Positions 63,925 through 64,000 of a stretch of DNA of 64,000 bases are shown in pieces. The translations under genes were made by a program, and so were the position numbers. Under the pieces are notes generated by a model that searched no databases, was not told the origin of the DNA, and saw only the letters and a program-made list of their open reading frames with translations. Numbering within the stretch: position 1 is the stretch's first letter; each line of letters starts with the position of its first letter. This DNA comes from Norana najaformis (Eukaryota; Annelida; Clitellata; Crassiclitellata; Hormogastridae). Location of the stretch: positions 1,921,034 through 1,985,033 of the forward strand of contig OZ029922.1 in the NCBI GenBank assembly GCA_964023275.1, given 5' to 3'.

Positions 63925-64000
63925 ATTCGGCCTATCTCGTGTGACAGGTTAATCTAAGTCTTTGCATTGCCAGCGTCATCTGGGGCAAGTTGCTCATCCG
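63925..64000 (+). mobile_element. Possible SINE family H cut by window edge
   Basis: GGGGCAAGTTGCTCATCCG at the right edge matches the family H body (GGACAAGTTGCTCACCC at 16983). The tRNA head is not recognisable here. Confidence 0.3.

Overview
This is eukaryotic, almost certainly metazoan, genomic DNA. It shows long introns or intergenic space, many tandem repeats, tRNA-headed SINEs and several non-LTR (LINE) lineages of the CR1/L2 and RTE-like kinds. It has no operons, Shine-Dalgarno sites, CRISPR arrays or prokaryotic genes. The mix of LINE tails ending in short tandem repeats, tRNA-SINEs, and (ACAT)n, (GATA)n and (GACC)n microsatellites suggests a marine invertebrate, perhaps a mollusc or other spiralian. 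That placement is inference and not secure.

Layout. 1-1.6 kb: 3' part of an intronless conserved but uncharacterised protein gene, cut by the window edge. 1.7-9.7 kb: microsatellites, a short fold-back DNA transposon with perfect 103-bp arms (3566-3925) and several SINEs. 9.7-13.2 kb: CpG-rich unique sequence, an L2/CR1-like LINE end and a 450-bp triplet repeat. 13.2-15.6 kb: very long purine and pyrimidine tracts and (GATA)n. 15.8-25.4 kb: a possible poly-Gln exon, SINEs, a 32-bp minisatellite with a higher-order repeat, two LINE relics and a 17-bp minisatellite. 25.4-31.8 kb: dense LINE 3' ends and minisatellites. 31.84-32.11 kb: a CpG-rich patch carrying what looks like the first coding exon of a tetraspanin (minus strand), the best host-gene signal after the left-edge gene. 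33.5-35.3 kb: 5'-truncated RTE-like LINE with an intact RT core. 36.4-36.8 kb: CpG-rich patch with three RFX/X-box-like sites. 45.6-49.4 kb: two-ORF CR1/L2-like LINE, internally deleted. 49.4-64 kb: simple repeats, SINEs and LINE 3' ends.

Most of the window is repeat-derived. The long open frames rich in Leu, Ser, Asn, Ser-Val-Gly-Arg or Ile-His-Thr-Tyr are simple repeats read as protein and are not called genes. LINE-derived pieces fall into families that I label A, B, G and R (LINE ends) and C, D, E, F, H (SINE-like) for this answer only. Each family has its own tandem 3' tail, and several share a GCGCTATA-like 3' core. I see no coordinated multi-gene system. The main points of interest are the tetraspanin exon, the X-box cluster, the fold-back transposon, the higher-order minisatellite and the structure of the two larger LINEs.
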